Source: Chlorobiaceae bacterium (GTDB taxonomy: Bacteria; Bacteroidota; Chlorobiia; Chlorobiales; Chlorobiaceae). From it: a stretch of 55,289 nt of DNA. The notes beneath the pieces are model-generated. The model made no database searches. It had not been told where the DNA came from and was given only the letters and a program-made list of their open reading frames with translations. A program made the position numbers and the translations under genes. Within the stretch, counting starts at the first letter, position 1. Each line of letters begins with the position of its first letter. This document shows positions 51,788 through 55,289 of the stretch, piece by piece. Location of the stretch: contig JAFGER010000072.1 in NCBI GenBank assembly GCA_016931495.1, forward strand, positions 1 to 55,289, read 5' to 3'.

Positions 51788-53800
51788 ATGAAGTCAGAGT
51801 TTGTCCTGCCTGTACCGATCCGCCAGGAGCGTTCCTTCGATGGACGCCGGAGGGTCGTGATCGACCGCGTGTTCCCCGAAATCGATGGAGGCCGTTTTCC
51901 CGCCAAGAGGGTCGAGGGCGACCGGATGGTGGTCGAGGCTGATATTTTCACCGATGGCGCCGATACCATTGTCGCCGAACTTCTGTATCGCCGCAAGGGC
52001 GAGCCGGAGTGGCGGCGGGCGCCGATGACGCATCTCGGCAACGACCGCTGGACGGCGTCGTTCGAGGCGGGCGCGCCGGGTATGTATGAATATACCGTGC
52101 AGGGCTGGGTGGATCATTTCCAGACGTGGCGCAAGGGGTTGCAGAAGAAGCTCGACGCGGGGCAGGATGTGTCGCTTGACCTGCGCATCGGCGCGACGCT
52201 CGTGGAGCTTGGCGCGGCGCGCGCGGCGGACGGGGATGCCGGAACGCTGCATCACTACGTGGGCCTGCTCTCGGTCGGCGGGAGCGTGGCGGCGGTCGAG
52301 GCGGCGCTGAGCGAGGGTTTGCTGGCGGCGATGGAGCGCTGCCCGGAGCAGTCGATGGCGAGCTTGTACGAAAAAGTTCTGCTGCTCCAGATCGACCAGA
52401 AAAAGGCCGGGTTCAGCACCTGGTACGAGTTCTTTCCCCGCTCGTGGTCGGAGGAGCCGGGCCGGCACGGTACTTTCCGCGACTGCATGAGGCTGTTGCC
52501 GCGCATCGCGCTGATGGGCTTCGACGTCGTTTACCTTCCGCCGATTCACCCCATCGGCGTGACGAAGCGCAAGGGCAAGAACAACGCGCTGGTGGCGGCT
52601 CCCGATGATCCGGGAAGCTGCTGGGCGATTGGGGGCCCCGACGGCGGCCACACCTCGGTGCATCCCGAACTCGGCACGATGGCGGATTTCGAGGCGTTCG
52701 TCGAGGAGGCCGAAGCGCAGGGTATTTCGGTGGCGCTCGACATCGCCTTCCAGTGCTCGCCCGACCATCCGTGGGTGAAGGAGCATCCGCAGTGGTTCCG
52801 CTGGCGTCCCGACGGCACGGTGCAGTTCGCCGAGAATCCGCCGAAGCGCTACGAAGACATTCTGCCGATCGACTTCGAGAGCGAGGACTGGCAGAACCTC
52901 TGGATCGCGTTGCGCGACGTGTTCCTCTTCTGGATCGGCAAAGGGGTGAAAATCTTCCGCGTTGACAATCCGCACACCAAGGGGTTCGCCTTCTGGGAAT
53001 GGGCGCTCGGTTCGATCCGCGAAGCGCATCCCGACACGATGTTCCTCGCCGAGGCGTTCACCCGTCCGAAACTGATGGCGCGTCTTGCCAAAGGCGGCTA
53101 CACCCATTCGTACACCTACTTCACCTGGCGCAACACCAAGCACGAGCTTCAGGAGTACCTCACCGAGCTGACCCGGACCGAGCTGAAGGAGTACATGCGT
53201 CCGAACTTCTGGCCCAACACGCCCGACATTCTGCACGAGGAGTTGCAGGGCGGCAGCCGGGCGCGGTTCGTCATCCGCTTCGTGCTCGCTGCCACGCTCT
53301 CGTCGAACTACGGCATGTACGGCCCGGCCTACGAGCTGCTGGAGCATGTGCCGTATCCCGGCAAGGAGGAGTACATCGATTCGGAGAAGTACGAGATCAA
53401 GCAGTGGGACCTCGACCGCCCCGGCAACATCCGCTCCGAAATCGCGCTGGTCAACCGCATCCGGCACGAAAATCCGGCGCTCCAGCAGACCGCCGACATC
53501 ACCTTCGTGCGCATCGACGCCGCAGAGGGGCGCGAGCAGGAGCAGCTCATGGGCTACGTCAAATGCTCGCCCGACGGCGCGAACATCATTCTCACGGTGG
53601 TGACGCTCGACGACCGGAACACGCGCGGCGGCTGGCTGCGCTTCCCGCTCGAAAAGTTCGGGCTGCCGCACACCGAGCGCTTCACGGTCGAAGATCTGCT
53701 TTCTGGCCACACCTTCGAGTGGAGCGGCGAGTGGAACTACGTCGAGCTGAATCCGCACCAGATGCCGGCGCATATTTTCAGGGTCAATCTGCCAGCATGA
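51788..53800 (+). CDS. glgE: Alpha-1,4-glucan:maltose-1-phosphate maltosyltransferase
   Basis: A 670-residue GH13_3 enzyme that extends alpha-1,4-glucan with maltose 1-phosphate. An N-terminal beta-sandwich domain (about 1-200) precedes the catalytic barrel. The nucleophile is Asp393 in FRVDNPHTK and the acid/base is Glu422 in LAEAFTRPK. Typical flanks are YEFFPRSWS, FDVVYLPPIHPIG and KGKNNALVA. These residue numbers are within one of those in the Streptomyces enzyme. The start is the ATG at 51788 because the conserved region begins right after it. It is followed on the same strand by treS, the partner of the trehalose-to-glucan (GlgE) route. Confidence 0.94.
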   Translation: MKSEFVLPVPIRQERSFDGRRRVVIDRVFPEIDGGRFPAKRVEGDRMVVEADIFTDGADTIVAELLYRRKGEPEWRRAPMTHLGNDRWTASFEAGAPGMYEYTVQGWVDHFQTWRKGLQKKLDAGQDVSLDLRIGATLVELGAARAADGDAGTLHHYVGLLSVGGSVAAVEAALSEGLLAAMERCPEQSMASLYEKVLLLQIDQKKAGFSTWYEFFPRSWSEEPGRHGTFRDCMRLLPRIALMGFDVVYLPPIHPIGVTKRKGKNNALVAAPDDPGSCWAIGGPDGGHTSVHPELGTMADFEAFVEEAEAQGISVALDIAFQCSPDHPWVKEHPQWFRWRPDGTVQFAENPPKRYEDILPIDFESEDWQNLWIALRDVFLFWIGKGVKIFRVDNPHTKGFAFWEWALGSIREAHPDTMFLAEAFTRPKLMARLAKGGYTHSYTYFTWRNTKHELQEYLTELTRTELKEYMRPNFWPNTPDILHEELQGGSRARFVIRFVLAATLSSNYGMYGPAYELLEHVPYPGKEEYIDSEKYEIKQWDLDRPGNIRSEIALVNRIRHENPALQQTADITFVRIDAAEGREQEQLMGYVKCSPDGANIILTVVTLDDRNTRGGWLRFPLEKFGLPHTERFTVEDLLSGHTFEWSGEWNYVELNPHQMPAHIFRVNLPA

Positions 53801-53862
53801 CAGATCGAAATCGGGGACGATTGTGCCGGCGGCAATAATTCGTAAAAGTTTCCAGAAAAAGA

Positions 53863-54115
53863 AATTGGGCTGAAGCCCTGAATTATTTTTTGTTGTCTCG
53901 TTCTCCCCGGTTTGAAAACCGGGGCAACAAAAGACAATGTAAGAATGAATGTCCGCGGGGTTGAAACCCCGCTGAATGTGGGAAAGCCGGGAAAATGGAA
54001 GAGAGTGTGAGATTGAATACCCCGACATTATTTGGGGTTGAATCTTGACCAATTGCCCCGGACTTTAGTCCGGGGTTCCAGATAAAGTATAATAAAAAAG
54101 GGCTTTAGCCCAATC
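53863..54115. repeat. Array of short palindromes between glgE and treS
   Basis: Six hairpin-forming units lie in ~250 bp of non-coding DNA: GGGCTGAAGCCC (53867), CCCCGGTTT-AACCGGGG (53905-53924), GCGGGGTTGAAACCCCGC (53955), ACCCC-GGGGT (54019-54038), CCCCGGACTTTAGTCCGGGG (54056) and GGGCTTTAGCCC (54100). Loops are TGAA- or TTTA-like. The two outer units are mirror images at the ends (ATTGGGCT, then AGCCCAAT), framing the array. The remaining bases up to the treS start hold nothing recognisable. Confidence 0.8.
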
Positions 54116-54297
54116 TCTTGCTTTGAGGTCTGTTGCGATTTATTATGGCCGGAGTAATAAAATCATTTGAATCCAGGAGTCTCGAACATAAAACCGGCAT
54201 CAACGCTTCATCTGCATTTCCCGTCTTTCAGGGGTCATCATTACTTTTTTAAACATTGCCTTTCTGAAATTACCTAACGCACTTTCTGCAACCACCA

Positions 54298-55289
54298 ATG
54301 CCAAAAAAACAAGCTGTAAAAAGCTATCAGCCGGAGCCTCTCTGGTACAAGGACGCCATCATTTACGAACTGCACGTCAAGACCTTCTGCGACAGCAACA
54401 ACGACGGCATCGGCGATTTCCGCGGCCTGACCAGCCGCCTCGGCTACCTCGAAAGCCTCGGGGTGACGGCCATCTGGATTCTGCCCTTCTATCCCTCGCC
54501 GCTGCGTGACGACGGCTACGACATCGCCGATTACACGTCGGTCAACCCCGATTACGGCACCATCGACGATTTCCGCGAATTCCTCGAAGAGGCGCACCGG
54601 CGCGGCATCAAGGTGATTACCGAGCTGGTGGTGAACCACACCTCCGACCAGCACGAGTGGTTCAAAAAGGCGCGCAAGGCTCCGAAAGGTTCGCCCGAAC
54701 GCGACTTCTACGTCTGGAACGACGACGACAAGAAATACGGCGAGACGCGCATCATTTTCCAGGATTTCGAGGCCTCGAACTGGACGTGGGATCCTGTGGC
54801 TGGGCAGTACTACTGGCACCGCTTCTTCCATCACCAGCCCGACCTGAACTTCGAGAATCCCGCCGTGCACCAGGCGCTCTTCGACGTGCTCGACTTCTGG
54901 CTTGGCATGGGCGTGGACGGCCTCCGTCTCGACGCCGTGCCCTATCTCTACGAAGCGGAGGACACCAACTGCGAGAACCTGCCGCCGACCTTCGAGTTCC
55001 TCCGCAAGCTGCGCACCTACGTGGACGAGAAGTATCCCAACCGGATGCTGCTGGCCGAAGCGAACCAGTGGCCGGAGGACTCAGCCGCCTATCTCGGCAA
55101 GGGCGACATGTGCCACATGAACTTCCACTTCCCGCTCATGCCGCGCATGTACATGGCGCTCGCCACGGAGGATCGCTTCCCGATCATCGACATTCTCGCC
55201 CAGACGCCGGAGATTCCCGAGAGCTGCCAGTGGGCGTCGTTCCTGCGCAACCACGACGAGCTGACGCTTGAAATGGTGACCGACGAGGA
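54298..55289 (+). CDS. treS: Trehalose synthase / maltose alpha-D-glucosyltransferase (partial, runs off window)
   Basis: The first ~330 residues of a GH13 enzyme that interconverts trehalose and maltose. Segments seen: [61 protein letters not shown] (nucleophile Asp), [11 protein letters not shown] (acid/base Glu) and [12 protein letters not shown]. It is open at the window edge; in related bacteria it may continue into a fused maltokinase domain, which cannot be seen here. With GlgE it forms the trehalose, maltose-1-phosphate, glucan route. Confidence 0.92.
   Translation, partial: MPKKQAVKSYQPEPLWYKDAIIYELHVKTFCDSNNDGIGDFRGLTSRLGYLESLGVTAIWILPFYPSPLRDDGYDIADYTSVNPDYGTIDDFREFLEEAHRRGIKVITELVVNHTSDQHEWFKKARKAPKGSPERDFYVWNDDDKKYGETRIIFQDFEASNWTWDPVAGQYYWHRFFHHQPDLNFENPAVHQALFDVLDFWLGMGVDGLRLDAVPYLYEAEDTNCENLPPTFEFLRKLRTYVDEKYPNRMLLAEANQWPEDSAAYLGKGDMCHMNFHFPLMPRMYMALATEDRFPIIDILAQTPEIPESCQWASFLRNHDELTLEMVTDE

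Noticed and set aside
51794-54052. A 752-codon open frame on the minus strand opposite glgE
   Set aside because: It is the antisense shadow of a high-GC gene. It has no recognisable domain, while the plus strand encodes a full GlgE with catalytic residues.
53863-54115. Hairpin array considered as a CRISPR
   Set aside because: The palindromes differ from each other in stem sequence, so there is no constant repeat.

Overview
The window looks like a chromosomal segment of a green sulfur bacterium (Chlorobiota), most likely Chlorobaculum or a close relative. The evidence is a chlorophyllide a reductase gene (bchZ), a split glycine decarboxylase (gcvPB), high GC with dense Chlorobiota-like gene orders, and a release factor 2 gene read through a +1 frameshift. 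The genus is inferred from gene content; no database was searched.

Layout. 1-80: the 3' end of a 5S rRNA and its terminator. 272-6930: a baeRF-like protein, then a membrane FeS/cytochrome-b-like oxidoreductase, an M24 peptidase, EtfB/EtfA and a 4HBT thioesterase. This probably forms an ETF:quinone electron-transfer locus. 6935-10553: a solitary Fic protein, then a tightly overlapping TPR / glycosyltransferase 9 / exonuclease III run. 10642-12662: the rpsF-ssb-rpsR-rplI operon with a long leader hairpin. 12779-17589: a small conserved-looking unknown gene, then convergent thrS-infC-rpmI-rplT-pheS. 17825-21066: an accessory cassette of a DUF4062/TIR-like protein and a STAND NTPase with TPR repeats, bracketed by dispersed repeats. 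21080-28461: bchZ, an exported GH3 enzyme, gcvPB, two methyltransferases and rnc. 28479-34815: the fatty-acid/phospholipid cluster fabF-acpP-fabG-fabD-fabH-plsX-rpmF-yceD. 34987-37716: tRNA-Asn, a META lipoprotein, and leuA behind a leucine-rich leader peptide and attenuator. 37842-41407: a ZnuABC-type metal transporter, a small Cys/His membrane protein, a CrcB fluoride channel and a DUF190 protein. 41408-44446: an AT-rich accessory patch with an orphan ATPase, a HigA-like antitoxin, a frameshifted ORF6N gene and a duplicated scrap of hemL. 44470-51530: hemL, recO, an FmdB-like zinc ribbon, an OstA-like protein, a UDP-GlcNAc-epimerase-like protein, a metallophosphoesterase and prfB. 51788-end: glgE and the start of treS (GlgE alpha-glucan pathway), separated by an array of short palindromes.

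The strongest candidate for a poorly described system is the STAND cassette. The last 15 residues of the upstream protein and the first residues of the STAND NTPase share a near-identical short motif (IKNQFN-x-P-x-x-NNP-x-F) encoded with different synonymous codons. This is the arrangement expected for prion/amyloid-type signalling between an NLR-like sensor and its effector. Other notable points are the leuA leader/attenuator, a UAA instead of UGA stop at the prfB frameshift site, the Etf/FeS oxidoreductase locus in a lineage not known for beta-oxidation, and the hemL 3'-end duplication.
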